Assembly (NCBI GenBank): GCA_903918375.1
Contig: CAIXED010000041.1
Span: 1-64,000, forward strand
Reading direction: 5' to 3'
Length of the DNA: 64,000 nt
Source: an uncultured Pseudomonadota bacterium
GTDB lineage: Bacteria; Pseudomonadota; Gammaproteobacteria; Methylococcales; Methylomonadaceae
How positions within the stretch are numbered: the first letter of the stretch is position 1; every line of letters starts with the position of its first letter. This document shows positions 19,729 through 27,626 of the stretch, piece by piece. A program made the translations under genes and the position numbers. The notes beneath the pieces are model-generated. The model was not told the DNA's origin and did not search any database. It saw only the letters and a list, made by a program, of their open reading frames with translations.

Positions 19729-20151
19729 TTAGCCTAGTTGTTTTTCGCGAATTTCATCAAGGGTTTTGCAATCGATGCACAAAGTCGCGGTTGGGCGGGC
19801 TTCTAAACGACGGACACCAATTTCGATACCGCAAGTTTCGCAATAACCGTATTCACCGGTTTCAATCGATTTTAAAGCTTCATTGATTTTTTTAATCAGC
19901 TTGCGTTCGCGATCGCGGGTACGCAGTTCTAAGCTAAATTCCGATTCTTGAGTGGCTCTATCATTAGGATCAGGGAAATTTGCCGCCTCATCCTGCATAT
20001 GATGAACAGTACGATCAACTTCTTCCATTAACTCCGATTTCCAGTTGTTAAGAATACCGGTGAAGTGCTGCAACTGATCGTCGCTCATGTATTCTTCGCC
20101 TTCTTGTTCTTGGTACGGCTTAAAGGTGAATTCTGACGTGGAACTACTCAT
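19729..20151 (-). CDS. dksA: RNA polymerase-binding transcription factor DksA
   Basis: DksA works with ppGpp in the secondary channel of RNA polymerase to control rRNA and stress genes. The 140-residue protein has the coiled coil with the acidic tip (FPDPNDRATQESEF) and the C-terminal zinc finger CETCGIEIGVRRLEARPTA...CIDC with all four cysteines. I chose ATG 20151 because AGGAG lies seven bases upstream; a longer start at 20214 adds an untypical basic extension. gluQ follows directly on the same strand, as in E. coli. Confidence 0.96.
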   Translation of the reverse strand: MSSSTSEFTFKPYQEQEGEEYMSDDQLQHFTGILNNWKSELMEEVDRTVHHMQDEAANFPDPNDRATQESEFSLELRTRDRERKLIKKINEALKSIETGEYGYCETCGIEIGVRRLEARPTATLCIDCKTLDEIREKQLG

Positions 20152-20259
20152 CCATTGACTCCTGGTCGACTGTAAAAAACGGGGCTTTTTATCAGAACGA
20201 GCCGAGGCAAGCAAGAAGTTTGTTATTATTGACCAGTTTTTTACCCATGGATCTTTGAT

Positions 20260-21423
20260 ATGACAGCGCGAATTGCTGATCGAATGCAGACGATTAGTTC
20301 GTTTTATGTGATGGCATTATTGCAGCGTGCCAAACAGCTAGAACAGCAGGGCCGCGATGTGATTCATATGGAAATTGGCGAGCCTGATTTTCCCAGTACC
20401 CAAGCCGTGATTGAAGCTGGCAAACGCTGTATCGAGACTGGCGAAGTTAAATATACTGCGCCTGCTGGCTTGCCGGAACTGCGGCAAGCGATTGCTGATT
20501 TTTATCAACAACGCTATCAAGTTAAAGTTAGTCCTGAACGGATTTTCATCACCCCCGGAGCGTCTGGGGCATTTTTACTGGCGTTTGGAATTAGTCTAAA
20601 TCCTGAGCAAGCCATCATGATGGCCGATCCTTGTTACCCGTGTAATGAGAATTTCGCTCGTGTCTATGGGGCGACGGCGCAATATGTGCCGGTTAATGCC
20701 GAACAAGCTTATCAGTTGAATGCCGATTTAATTGCGGAACATTGGCAAGCCAATACCCAAGGTGTATTGATTGCTTCGCCATCTAACCCGACAGGCACCG
20801 TAATTGCTGCAGAGGCTTTGCAACAAGCGATTGCCACGGTTGAACAGCGGGGCGGTTGTTTTTATTCCGATGAAATTTATCACGGCTTGGATTATGACCA
20901 GCCAATTAGTACCGCGTTAAGCTTTAGCGACCAGGTGTTTGTGATTAACAGCTTTTCAAAATACTTTGCCATGACCGGCTGGCGAATTGGTTGGTTAGTG
21001 GTGCCGGACGCTTTTATCGAAGCGGCTGAAAAATTGGCGCAAAACATTTTTATTTCCACAGCCACCCATTCCCAATATGCGGCTTTAGCCTCGTTTAGCG
21101 CTGAGAACTTGGCTGAGTTGGATAGGCGTCGCGATCTATTTAAACAACGGCGTGACTTTTTATATGAAAACTTGCTGCGTTTGGGTTTTAAAGTCGACTG
21201 TAAACCACAAGGGGCGTTTTATCTGTATGCCGATTGCAGTGCCTTTACTAATGATAGTTTTCAATTTGCCAAAGACTTATTAGAAGCCGAAGCGGTGGCG
21301 GTAACCCCTGGCATCGATTTTGGTACACACCAAGCTAATACACGGATTCGTTTTGCATATACTGCCTCAATCGATAGAATGGCGATTGCGCTTAACCGAC
21401 TGGAACGATTTTTATGCCGATAA
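20260..21423 (+). CDS. Pyridoxal-phosphate aminotransferase, class I/II
   Basis: The 387-residue protein has the fold-type I aminotransferase motifs: ITPGASGAFLLAF, MMADPCYPCNENF, ASPSNPTGTVI, YSDEIYHGLDYD and the PLP lysine in SFSKYFAMTGWRIGWLV; the substrate arginine is in NTRIRFAYT. It resembles the AspC/AlaA-like group, but the amino acid used cannot be read from sequence. The rhodanese gene overlaps its last 10 bases, so the pair is coupled; a joint role in sulfur amino acid metabolism is possible but speculative. Confidence 0.85.
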   Translation: MTARIADRMQTISSFYVMALLQRAKQLEQQGRDVIHMEIGEPDFPSTQAVIEAGKRCIETGEVKYTAPAGLPELRQAIADFYQQRYQVKVSPERIFITPGASGAFLLAFGISLNPEQAIMMADPCYPCNENFARVYGATAQYVPVNAEQAYQLNADLIAEHWQANTQGVLIASPSNPTGTVIAAEALQQAIATVEQRGGCFYSDEIYHGLDYDQPISTALSFSDQVFVINSFSKYFAMTGWRIGWLVVPDAFIEAAEKLAQNIFISTATHSQYAALASFSAENLAELDRRRDLFKQRRDFLYENLLRLGFKVDCKPQGAFYLYADCSAFTNDSFQFAKDLLEAEAVAVTPGIDFGTHQANTRIRFAYTASIDRMAIALNRLERFLCR

Positions 21424-21737
21424 CTCAATGGACGCCGCTGCAATTGCAGCAAGCATTACAAGACAATCAAGCTTTGTTGTTAGTGGACGTTAGAGAAGAC
21501 AACGAATACGCCTATGCCAGTATTGCCGGCAGTATCCACATTCCTTTGCGACAGTTGCCGCAGCATTTAGAGCGCTTTGAGGCTGAACAAGCTTTGGTGC
21601 TGATTTGTCATCATGGTGTTCGCAGTCAGCAAGCTTGCCAATTTTTGCAACATTCAGGTTTTACTCATTTATATAATTTACAAGGTGGCATTGACGCTTG
21701 GTCAGTCGCCTGTGATTCCACAGTTCCTCGCTATTAA
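21414..21737 (+). CDS. Single-domain rhodanese-like sulfurtransferase
   Basis: The 107-residue protein is one rhodanese domain with the usual landmarks: LLVDVREDNEYAYASIAGSIHIPL at the front, the catalytic Cys in LICHHGVRSQQA (about residue 63), and LQGGIDAWS at the end. Such small rhodaneses carry persulfide sulfur to acceptors; GlpE is the best-known relative. The active loop CHHGVRS is longer than the GlpE loop and like that of the PspE/YgaP-type group. It overlaps the aminotransferase gene by 10 bases. Confidence 0.88.
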   Translation: MPITQWTPLQLQQALQDNQALLLVDVREDNEYAYASIAGSIHIPLRQLPQHLERFEAEQALVLICHHGVRSQQACQFLQHSGFTHLYNLQGGIDAWSVACDSTVPRY

Positions 21738-21756
21738 TCATTAAGCTTTACACACT

Positions 21757-22473
21757 ATGTTTCTGAAAGAATTTTATGCTATTCAAGATGGCAGCATTGC
21801 GATTGCCGCTCAACAAGCCAGTGACTTTGCTAAAGAAGTGGCTCACGATTTCAACCCTTTACACGATGTCGATGCTAAACGCTTTTGCGTACCGGGTGAT
21901 TTATTGTTTTCGATTGTGTTGGAAAAATACGGTTTGAGCGAAAACATGTATTTTAATTTTGCTGGCATGGTTGGGCATGGGGTTTTATTGAACTTCCCAG
22001 AAACCGATGCCGAGCAAATTGATGTGACCGATAATCAAGGCAAAAGCTATTTACATATCGAGCGTTCTGGCGCGGTTTTACGCGATCAAGCCATTATTGA
22101 AATGTTAATTCGCGATTACGTGGCGTTTTCTGGGCAAAACTTTCCTTATGTGTTGGTGCCTTTGTTGATTAAAGAACAAGTCATGTTCAACCTCGACCGT
22201 CCGTTAGTGATTTACGAAAGCATGACTTTAAAGTTTGAGCATTTGAACTTCAGTCAACCACGCTTGGAAATGCTGGAACCGACGATGGAAGTGAATGGCA
22301 AACGTGCGACCGCTTATTTGCATTTCCAAATCAAAGATGGTGATGATGTGGTTGGCGCTGGCTTTAAAAAATTGGCGGTTAGCGGCTTGCGTGAATACGA
22401 ACAAGCGCCATTACAAGCCTTTGTCGATGGCTATTTGGCGCGTAAAAACAGTTATTTAGCTGAATTAGCCTAA
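21757..22473 (+). CDS. DUF3581 family protein, hot-dog-like
   Basis: The 238-residue soluble protein matches DUF3581 members of gammaproteobacteria, which have no assigned function. I note that AHDFNPLHDVDAKRFCVPGDLLFSIVLEKYG (about 29-59) resembles the MaoC/hot-dog hydratase signature (D-x-NP-x-H with a later G), and GMVGHGVLLNF follows shortly. The second half (ESMTLKFEHLNF, RATAYLHFQIKDG) could be another hot-dog unit. This is a by-eye resemblance, not a search result. It follows the rhodanese gene by 19 bases and may be in the same operon. Confidence 0.7.
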   Translation: MFLKEFYAIQDGSIAIAAQQASDFAKEVAHDFNPLHDVDAKRFCVPGDLLFSIVLEKYGLSENMYFNFAGMVGHGVLLNFPETDAEQIDVTDNQGKSYLHIERSGAVLRDQAIIEMLIRDYVAFSGQNFPYVLVPLLIKEQVMFNLDRPLVIYESMTLKFEHLNFSQPRLEMLEPTMEVNGKRATAYLHFQIKDGDDVVGAGFKKLAVSGLREYEQAPLQAFVDGYLARKNSYLAELA

Positions 22474-22487
22474 AACTGCTTGATTTT

Positions 22488-22526
22488 AAGCCTGAAATAT
22501 GGGGTTTAGACCGATATTTCAGGCTT
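22488..22526 (+). terminator. Strong hairpin after the DUF3581 gene
   Basis: AAGCCTGAAATAT (22488-22500) and ATATTTCAGGCTT (22514-22526) form a perfect 13-base-pair stem with a 13-base loop, starting 15 bases after the stop codon. No T-run follows, so termination may need Rho, or the stem may protect the transcript end. Confidence 0.5.
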
Positions 22527-22604
22527 GTATAAAAAATAGACAATCTAAGTTTTTATTTTTATAAACAAATAGTTAGAGTGTGTCATAACGGTTTGCTAAC
22601 AAGC

Positions 22605-22800
22605 TTATCCACAGAAAATGTGGTTAAGCTGTGGTTTTGTGAATAAACACAGCTTTCTATCCCGATAACCGCTTAAATTGTATAAAAATTAGTCAATTTA
22701 AGATTGTTAACCGTAAATCAGTCACTTAAATTGGCTTTTCACCCGTTGCTAACAACTTTATCCACAGCTTTTGTGTAAAAAACAACGGTGTTGTGAATAA
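22605..22800. other. Duplicated DnaA-box module between convergent genes
   Basis: This AT-rich 327-base gap (22474-22800) between two gene ends needs no promoter, yet it holds four perfect DnaA boxes: TTATCCACA at 22605-22613 and 22758-22766 (+), and TTATTCACA at 22638-22646 and 22792-22800 (on the - strand). Each module has a + box, then a weaker - box 14 bases later (22619-22627 and 22772-22780), then a perfect - box 33 or 34 bases from the first. Both modules are preceded by GCTAACAA. The repeated order, orientation and spacing point to a binding site for DnaA (titration, activation or a cryptic origin). The last box abuts the peroxiredoxin stop codon. Confidence 0.7.
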
Positions 22801-23331
22801 CTAAGGATTAGCTTGTAATTGTTTCAACGAATCCGCGACTCGTTGCGCATCCAAAGCCGGATCAACATCGTTATCAATCTTACGAATCACCAAGCTTGGG
22901 TCGATGATAAACGTCCAACGTTTGGCATATTTGACGATAGGCATTTTCACCCCATAAGCCTCGGTAATCTCGGCATCAGGATCAGATAGCAAAGTGAAGT
23001 TCAGCTTATATTTTTGCTGAAAGGCTTGCAGCGAACTGACTTCATCGGTGCTCACGCCATAAACCTCGGCATTTTGATCACGAATCAGCTGAATTGAGTC
23101 ACGAAAAGCACAAGCTTGTTTGGTACAACCTGGCGTGTCGGCTTTCGGATAAAAATACAACACAGTCCAACCTTGGTTTTGGCGGTCGGTTAATTTGATT
23201 TCATTGCCGTCTTGGTTTTTGAGCTGGAAACTAGGAGCGGTTTGACCAACTTGCAAAGCCTCGGCATGGACTGCGCTGACAAAAGGCAGCCATGACAAAC
23301 ACATGGCTAGTTGTTTAATGGTTTTTTTCAT
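22801..23331 (-). CDS. Exported peroxiredoxin of the BCP/AhpC-TSA family
   Basis: The 176-residue protein has a signal peptide (about 1-23, VHA cleavage site) and a thioredoxin-fold peroxidase domain with the peroxidatic Cys in DTPGCTKQACAF: Cys69, with the likely resolving Cys74 five residues later, the BCP pattern. FTLLSDPDAEITEAYGV and RWTFIIDPSLVIRKI are typical later motifs. It should reduce hydrogen peroxide or organic peroxides in the periplasm, while most BCP proteins are cytoplasmic. A good ribosome binding site (GGAG) precedes the ATG. The membrane-protein gene next to it starts 31 bases further upstream on the same strand. Confidence 0.88.
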   Translation of the reverse strand: MKKTIKQLAMCLSWLPFVSAVHAEALQVGQTAPSFQLKNQDGNEIKLTDRQNQGWTVLYFYPKADTPGCTKQACAFRDSIQLIRDQNAEVYGVSTDEVSSLQAFQQKYKLNFTLLSDPDAEITEAYGVKMPIVKYAKRWTFIIDPSLVIRKIDNDVDPALDAQRVADSLKQLQANP

Positions 23332-23361
23332 ATAGGTCTCCTTGTTAAAAATCCTTGAAAA

Positions 23362-23883
23362 TTATCGCCAATATTGAATTCGTTTTTCGACACTAATCAC
23401 AGCCTTATTCAAAAGCTGTAGTTGTTTTTCTTCCGCAAACTGCAGCCCCAACACATAAAAAATTGGCATCCAAAACGGGTTGATTAATAGGCCACCTAAA
23501 AAGCTTTTTGCGGTTCGCAGCAAATTTTTGAGTGGATTAAAGCCGACTGTCAGCGTGTATTGCGGATGTTGACTAAAAATATCTTCAATCGGCTTAATCA
23601 CCGATAAATCTCTATCGGTGACTAATTCGGTCGAGCTTAATAAACGGCGATGTATCGTGTAAAAATTTGCGCGTGCCCAGCAAACCGAAACAATAAAACA
23701 CAAAGCCATTAGCGGCAGCAAGATATGCGGCGGGGCGATTGGCGCAAACAGCGGCGCCATTAATACCATGCTGTAACCCAGCATCAAAATATCTTCGCCA
23801 TGTTCAACATCTTGATCGACGCCTTTAACAATAGCAACGATAGGGTGCGGCTCTAAATGTAAATAGTGATTGGGTTTAGACAT
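23362..23883 (-). CDS. Small inner-membrane protein of unknown function
   Basis: I do not recognise this 173-residue protein. It has a short N-terminal part with HYLHLEPHPIVAIVKGVDQDVEHGEDILMLGY, two closely spaced hydrophobic segments (about 40-75), a soluble middle with LVTDRDLSVIKPIEDIFSQHPQYTLTVGFNPLKNL, and another hydrophobic stretch (about 130-145). The opening resembles membrane PH-domain-like proteins, but this is weak. ATG 23883 is preferred because GAGG lies seven bases upstream; a TTG two codons earlier is less likely. It is followed on the same strand by the peroxiredoxin gene 30 bases away. Confidence 0.6.
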   Translation of the reverse strand: MSKPNHYLHLEPHPIVAIVKGVDQDVEHGEDILMLGYSMVLMAPLFAPIAPPHILLPLMALCFIVSVCWARANFYTIHRRLLSSTELVTDRDLSVIKPIEDIFSQHPQYTLTVGFNPLKNLLRTAKSFLGGLLINPFWMPIFYVLGLQFAEEKQLQLLNKAVISVEKRIQYWR

Positions 23884-23957
23884 AAGCAAACCTCATTTAA
23901 ACAAAATTAGTTAAAAACTGATGTTACGCAGAAGTTTCAGTCATTCTCCGATATTGC

Positions 23958-24030
23958 CGTCATTCCCGCGAAGGCGGGAATCCAGGCCTCGAGGCTTATC
24001 ACCTAGATTCCTGCCTTCGCGGCAATGACG
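23958..24030. repeat. REP-like inverted repeat, long form
   Basis: Two imperfect inverted arms of about 29 bases begin with CGTCATTCCCGCGAAGG at 23958 and end with CCTTCGCGGCAATGACG at 24030. The left arm contains the same palindrome as at 7378-7405. It lies between sbcB and the membrane-protein gene and looks like a BIME-type pair or small MITE-like element. Confidence 0.75.
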
Positions 24031-24151
24031 AAGCCAATAGGAAATGGTGGTTATATGATTTTGTATTGAAAATACTTTTATTGCGTAACCGTATTTAAGA
24101 ATTCATGTTTACTACGGTTTTGGCTAAAGTCAATTTTGTTACCGCTTATTT

Positions 24152-25573
24152 TTACGCCAAAGTATTTTGTTTGCTCTGTGCGAATGCCAGCAATTGCTTA
24201 AGAATCTGATGATCTTCACCGTAACTGGCTTGTAACTCGACTAGCTTGGTTTGATAGCTTTCCAATGTATTGGCATCTAGCCTTTGTCTGCAAAACTGTT
24301 GCCATTGTTGCAATTCGTCACTGTTCAAGGTGTTTGGATAATTGCGGCCTCGATAGCGAAACAGCATTTCCTCTAAACGATCATCCACAAAATCCGCTTT
24401 AAAACCGCCTAATTTTTCCGGTGCCGTTTGGCGGATTTTCGTCATCGTGGCTTTGTCTTTTGGAGTAAAAAAGCCACCGCTATAAATCATTAAATCAGGG
24501 TCTTGACTGCCTTCGCCGTATTCTCGGCCAAACACTTGCGCCAATTTGCTATTCAATCCTGTCGCTTGCGCTTGAATGGTTTGTAAATGGCGTTGGCAGT
24601 TGGCTAAATCCAGATTTAAACGCTCCGCATCAGCAGCACGAATCACGTTATAAGGGGCAATCACCGGATATTTATTGATGTGTATGGTTTTCAGGGGAAT
24701 CCGCTCAACACCTTCGGCTAAATCCGCTGTCGCAGTAAAGACCCGTTGTTGAATCTCCTCTGCGCTCAGTTCTAATAACGGTGCAGGATCAACCGATAAG
24801 TCGTAAACAATAATTTCAGTTTTGCGTAACGGATGCTCGCAAAGCGGTAACACAATCCCTAAACAATGATTCTTGGCTGCAAAACGCCCCGAAATATGAA
24901 CCACCGGTTTAAAGCTACCGACATCCAGTAAATCGGTGGCGGTGTGTTTATAGCGATTTTGATACAAGAACTCGTATAACCTTGGCTGGCGTTGTTTAAC
25001 CAATTTTGCCATCGCAATGGTGGCATAAACATCAGATAAAGCGTCATGAGCGGCTTGATGGCTAATATCGTTGGCTTTAGTCAGTAACTCTAAACGGAAA
25101 GTCGCAACACCTTCATCATTCAATGGCCAATTAATCCCATCTGGCCGTAAAGCGTAAGTGGCGCGAACCACATCAATCAAATCCCAGCGTGAATTATTGT
25201 TCTGAAATTCGCGGCCATAAGGGTCATAAAAATTTCGATACAGCAGGTTGCGGGTGACTTCATCATCAAATCGCAAACTGTTATAACCCAAGCCACAAGT
25301 GCCAGCTTGCGATAATTCATGATGAATAATCCGAATAAACTCAGCTTCGCAAACGCCTTTTTCCGTGGCTAACTGCGGGGTAATGCCGGTAATTAAACAC
25401 GCTTCTGGCTGCGGTAAGTAATCATCGGCGGTTTGGCAATACAACATCACCGGATCATCAATCACATTAAAGTCTTGGTCGGTGCGAATGCCGGCAAATT
25501 GACTGGCTCGATCACGCTGCGGATCGATGCCAAAGGTTTCGTAGTCGTGCCAGAAAAAGGTGCTGTTGGTCAT
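24152..25573 (-). CDS. sbcB: Exodeoxyribonuclease I
   Basis: This is a 3-prime to 5-prime single-strand DNA exonuclease that trims ends in recombination and mismatch repair. The 473-residue protein has the DEDD exonuclease signature: FFWHDYETFGIDPQRDRASQFAGIRTD at the start, GLGYNSLRFDDEVTRNLLYRNFYDPY in the middle and AAHDALSDVYATIAMAKL further on. The C-terminal ExoI-specific SH3-like and helical regions are present, with full family length. It is a single gene; its ATG faces the MxaD-like gene across a short divergent promoter gap. Confidence 0.95.
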   Translation of the reverse strand: MTNSTFFWHDYETFGIDPQRDRASQFAGIRTDQDFNVIDDPVMLYCQTADDYLPQPEACLITGITPQLATEKGVCEAEFIRIIHHELSQAGTCGLGYNSLRFDDEVTRNLLYRNFYDPYGREFQNNNSRWDLIDVVRATYALRPDGINWPLNDEGVATFRLELLTKANDISHQAAHDALSDVYATIAMAKLVKQRQPRLYEFLYQNRYKHTATDLLDVGSFKPVVHISGRFAAKNHCLGIVLPLCEHPLRKTEIIVYDLSVDPAPLLELSAEEIQQRVFTATADLAEGVERIPLKTIHINKYPVIAPYNVIRAADAERLNLDLANCQRHLQTIQAQATGLNSKLAQVFGREYGEGSQDPDLMIYSGGFFTPKDKATMTKIRQTAPEKLGGFKADFVDDRLEEMLFRYRGRNYPNTLNSDELQQWQQFCRQRLDANTLESYQTKLVELQASYGEDHQILKQLLAFAQSKQNTLA

Positions 25574-25625
25574 GGGGAATCATTCCTTAAAGTGCTTTTG
25601 GTCTACCTGTGGACAGATTTTATTT

Positions 25626-25631
25626 TATAAT
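25626..25631 (+). promoter_or_regulatory. Candidate -10 element of the MxaD-like gene
   Basis: TATAAT ends 38 bases before the ATG at 25670, in the divergent gap with sbcB. A clear -35 is not visible. The codon bias of the downstream gene suggests a strong promoter. Confidence 0.4.
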
Positions 25632-25669
25632 CGCCAGTTCCATATTATGAGTCCACCATAGGAAATGTT

Positions 25670-26269
25670 ATGAAAAAAACCTCGCTATTTGTTTCAGCCG
25701 CTTTTTTATTGTTTTCTGGCATGGTTAACGCCCATGGCCCAGTAAGAGCAAAATTAACTAGCACGATTGAAATTGATGCTCCTGCTGCCAAAGTTTGGGA
25801 AATCATTAAAAACTATGACGATATGTCATGGCACCCAGGCATTAAAAGTGTCAAAGGTGACGGCAGCAACAAAAAAGGCGCATTGCGTACTTTGACTTTG
25901 GCTAACGGCGGCACCATCACCGAAGAGCTGAAATCATACGAAGACAGCAAAATGGCTTACAAATACAAAATCACTGAAATGAGCTCTACCGGCACTATCA
26001 AACACGCCGGCCAAGACGAAACTCTACCAGTATTACCAGTAGGCAACTATGCTGCTGAATTGTCAGTCACCGACAAAGGCGGCAAAGCTGAAGTTGAATG
26101 GGTTGCTACTTACTACCGTGCTTACGTTAACAACAACCCACCCGCTGAGTTGAACGAAGAAGCGGCTGACAAAGCAGTGACTGATGTTTTAACCAAAGGC
26201 TTAACCGCTTTGGCTAAAAAAGTTACTCCAAGCGCTACACCAGCAGTTCATATCGACGTAAAACGTTAA
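25670..26269 (+). CDS. MxaD-like periplasmic SRPBCC protein
   Basis: The 199-residue protein has a signal peptide (about 1-21) and an SRPBCC (START-like) lipid- or ligand-pocket domain, seen in STIEIDAPAAKVWEIIKNYDDMSWHPGIKSVKG and VGNYAAELSVTDKGGKAEVEWVATYYRAY. In methylotrophs such proteins include MxaD, which helps electron transfer between methanol dehydrogenase and its cytochrome; that is the closest match I recognise, but no mxa or xox genes are in the window. The codons are strongly biased (AAC, GAC, GGC, AAA, CGT), unlike most neighbours, pointing to very high expression. It has an AGGA ribosome binding site and its own strong terminator. Confidence 0.7.
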   Translation: MKKTSLFVSAAFLLFSGMVNAHGPVRAKLTSTIEIDAPAAKVWEIIKNYDDMSWHPGIKSVKGDGSNKKGALRTLTLANGGTITEELKSYEDSKMAYKYKITEMSSTGTIKHAGQDETLPVLPVGNYAAELSVTDKGGKAEVEWVATYYRAYVNNNPPAELNEEAADKAVTDVLTKGLTALAKKVTPSATPAVHIDVKR

Positions 26270-26289
26270 TCTTTACGTTAGCAATACTC

Positions 26290-26315
26290 GGTTCTCATCA
26301 ATCATGATGAGAACC
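26290..26315 (+). terminator. Rho-independent terminator after the MxaD-like gene
   Basis: GGTTCTCATCA (26290-26300) and TGATGAGAACC (26305-26315) form a perfect 11-base-pair stem with an ATCA loop, followed by GCCTTTCTTG. The stem contains an ATG at 26304 that is in frame with the next gene but cannot be its real start. Confidence 0.8.
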
Positions 26316-26345
26316 GCCTTTCTTGTCTTATCTCGCCCTAGTCCA

Positions 26346-27296
26346 ATGCCTATTCAATCTCTCATCGCAGCAATAAGCTTGTTGTTTATTGCCAATACAG
26401 CTTGCGCCGAATCTCGCGCCTTTATTACCAATCAATTGGATAATTCAGTCTCGGTAATCAACACCAAAACCCAGCAAGTGATTGAAACGATTAAAGTTGA
26501 AGGAAAACCAGCCGGGGTTGCGGTTAATAAAAATCTAAAACAAGTCTATATCAGCACCCCCGAAGCCGGTGGTTTTGCGGTGTTAGATAGCGATAAATTA
26601 AAAAATCTTCGCAAAGTCAAAGTCGGCGGCGCTTCATTAGGGATTACCGTCGATCAAAAAGGCGAGCTGATATTTGTGGCCGATTGGTACGAAAACTCGG
26701 TTACCGTGTTTGATGCCCGCAGTTTTGAACAGCTGAAAGTGATTACCGTTGGCAAATCACCGTCAGGCATGACCGTCAGTCCAGACAACCGTTGGCTATA
26801 CGTCGCCAACCGTGTTGATGATTCGATTTCCCAAATCGACCTAAAAAAACTCACCATTCGCAACACCACCAAAGTCGGCGCTCATCCATTTGGCATCGCT
26901 ATCGACAACCAAGGCAAACGCTTATATACCGCCAATGTCGAAAGTAATGATGTTTCGGTGTTAGACAGCCAAACCCTAAAACGCCTCGCCACCATCAAAG
27001 TAGGGGCAAGACCTTATGCGGTAGCTTTAGCGTTAAACGACAGCCGTTTATTAGTAACCAATCAAGACGACAGCACCGTATCGGTGATCGACACCGCCAG
27101 TTTGAAAGAATTAGAAGCGATTACGGTCGGTGATAAGCCAGAAGGCATCAGCACCGATAGCGATGACAATCAGGTTTATGTCGCTAATTGGTTCGATAAC
27201 AATGTCTCGGTGATTGATACTAAGAATTTGAAAGTGGTTAATACGATTAAAACCGGTGAGGGGAGTCGGGCGTTTGGGGGGTTTATTGCGGAGTGA
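26346..27296 (+). CDS. Exported YVTN-family beta-propeller protein
   Basis: From ATG 26346 the protein has 316 residues: a signal peptide ending near ACA, then seven or so blades with the YVTN repeat (FITNQLDNSVSVINTKTQQVIETIKV, LYVANRVDDSISQIDLKKL, LYTANVESNDVSVLDSQTLKRLATIKV, VYVANWFDNNVSVIDTKNLKVV). These YncE-like periplasmic propellers often accompany PQQ-dependent dehydrogenase systems in methylotrophs. I see no heme motif or catalytic residues. It follows the MxaD-like gene past a terminator, so it probably has lower or separate expression. Its coding strand is C/A-rich, opposite to genes in the first 22 kb. Confidence 0.8.
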   Translation: MPIQSLIAAISLLFIANTACAESRAFITNQLDNSVSVINTKTQQVIETIKVEGKPAGVAVNKNLKQVYISTPEAGGFAVLDSDKLKNLRKVKVGGASLGITVDQKGELIFVADWYENSVTVFDARSFEQLKVITVGKSPSGMTVSPDNRWLYVANRVDDSISQIDLKKLTIRNTTKVGAHPFGIAIDNQGKRLYTANVESNDVSVLDSQTLKRLATIKVGARPYAVALALNDSRLLVTNQDDSTVSVIDTASLKELEAITVGDKPEGISTDSDDNQVYVANWFDNNVSVIDTKNLKVVNTIKTGEGSRAFGGFIAE

Positions 27297-27626
27297 TTTT
27301 GGTTGGGCAAATCAACCGTCGAAATCATTCGATGTAACGGACTTTCAAGTTAGACAAACTTCTATAGGATGCTGCCGAACATAGTGAGGCGCATCTTTAC
27401 GCGTTACTTAACTGATTTTACGCAGCAGCTATGCTTTTTTAAGCCATCAACTTTGGAAAAGTATTGTTTGAAAGTGCTGATCTACTTTGATTTTGTCATT
27501 CCGTAGGAATGACAAAATCAAAGGCTAAGGCAATTAATTAGGGGCTTTGGTTCTTTGAAATTCGTGGCGGTAATATTTAGCTATTTACGCTGAGTAAAAT
27601 CAGTTACTTAATTACTGGAGGGTGTT
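27297..27626. other. Gene-free stretch of 330 bases with two palindromes
   Basis: I found no gene here. It contains a GGATGCTGCCGAAC...GAGGCGCATC type palindrome (about 27369-27394), related to dispersed repeats seen in other proteobacteria, and the perfect 18-base inverted repeat listed separately. The last part is the leader of the DUF4145 gene. It marks the left edge of the accessory segment. Confidence 0.5.
27485..27523. repeat. Perfect 18-base-pair hairpin, REP-like
   Basis: CTTTGATTTTGTCATTCC (27485-27502) and its exact complement (27506-27523) are separated by only GTA. The GTCATTCC core is shared with the other REP-like repeats in the window. It lies 190 bases after the beta-propeller gene. 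Confidence 0.75.

Noticed and set aside
22474-22800. The DnaA-box cluster as the chromosomal origin oriC
   Set aside because: Strand composition changes from G to C excess along the + strand and a dif site lies 13 kb away, both signs of a terminus. Neither dnaA, dnaN, mnmG nor rpmH is near.
26304-26345. Upstream ATG for the beta-propeller protein
   Set aside because: It lies inside a perfect terminator hairpin, and the signal peptide begins normally at ATG 26346.
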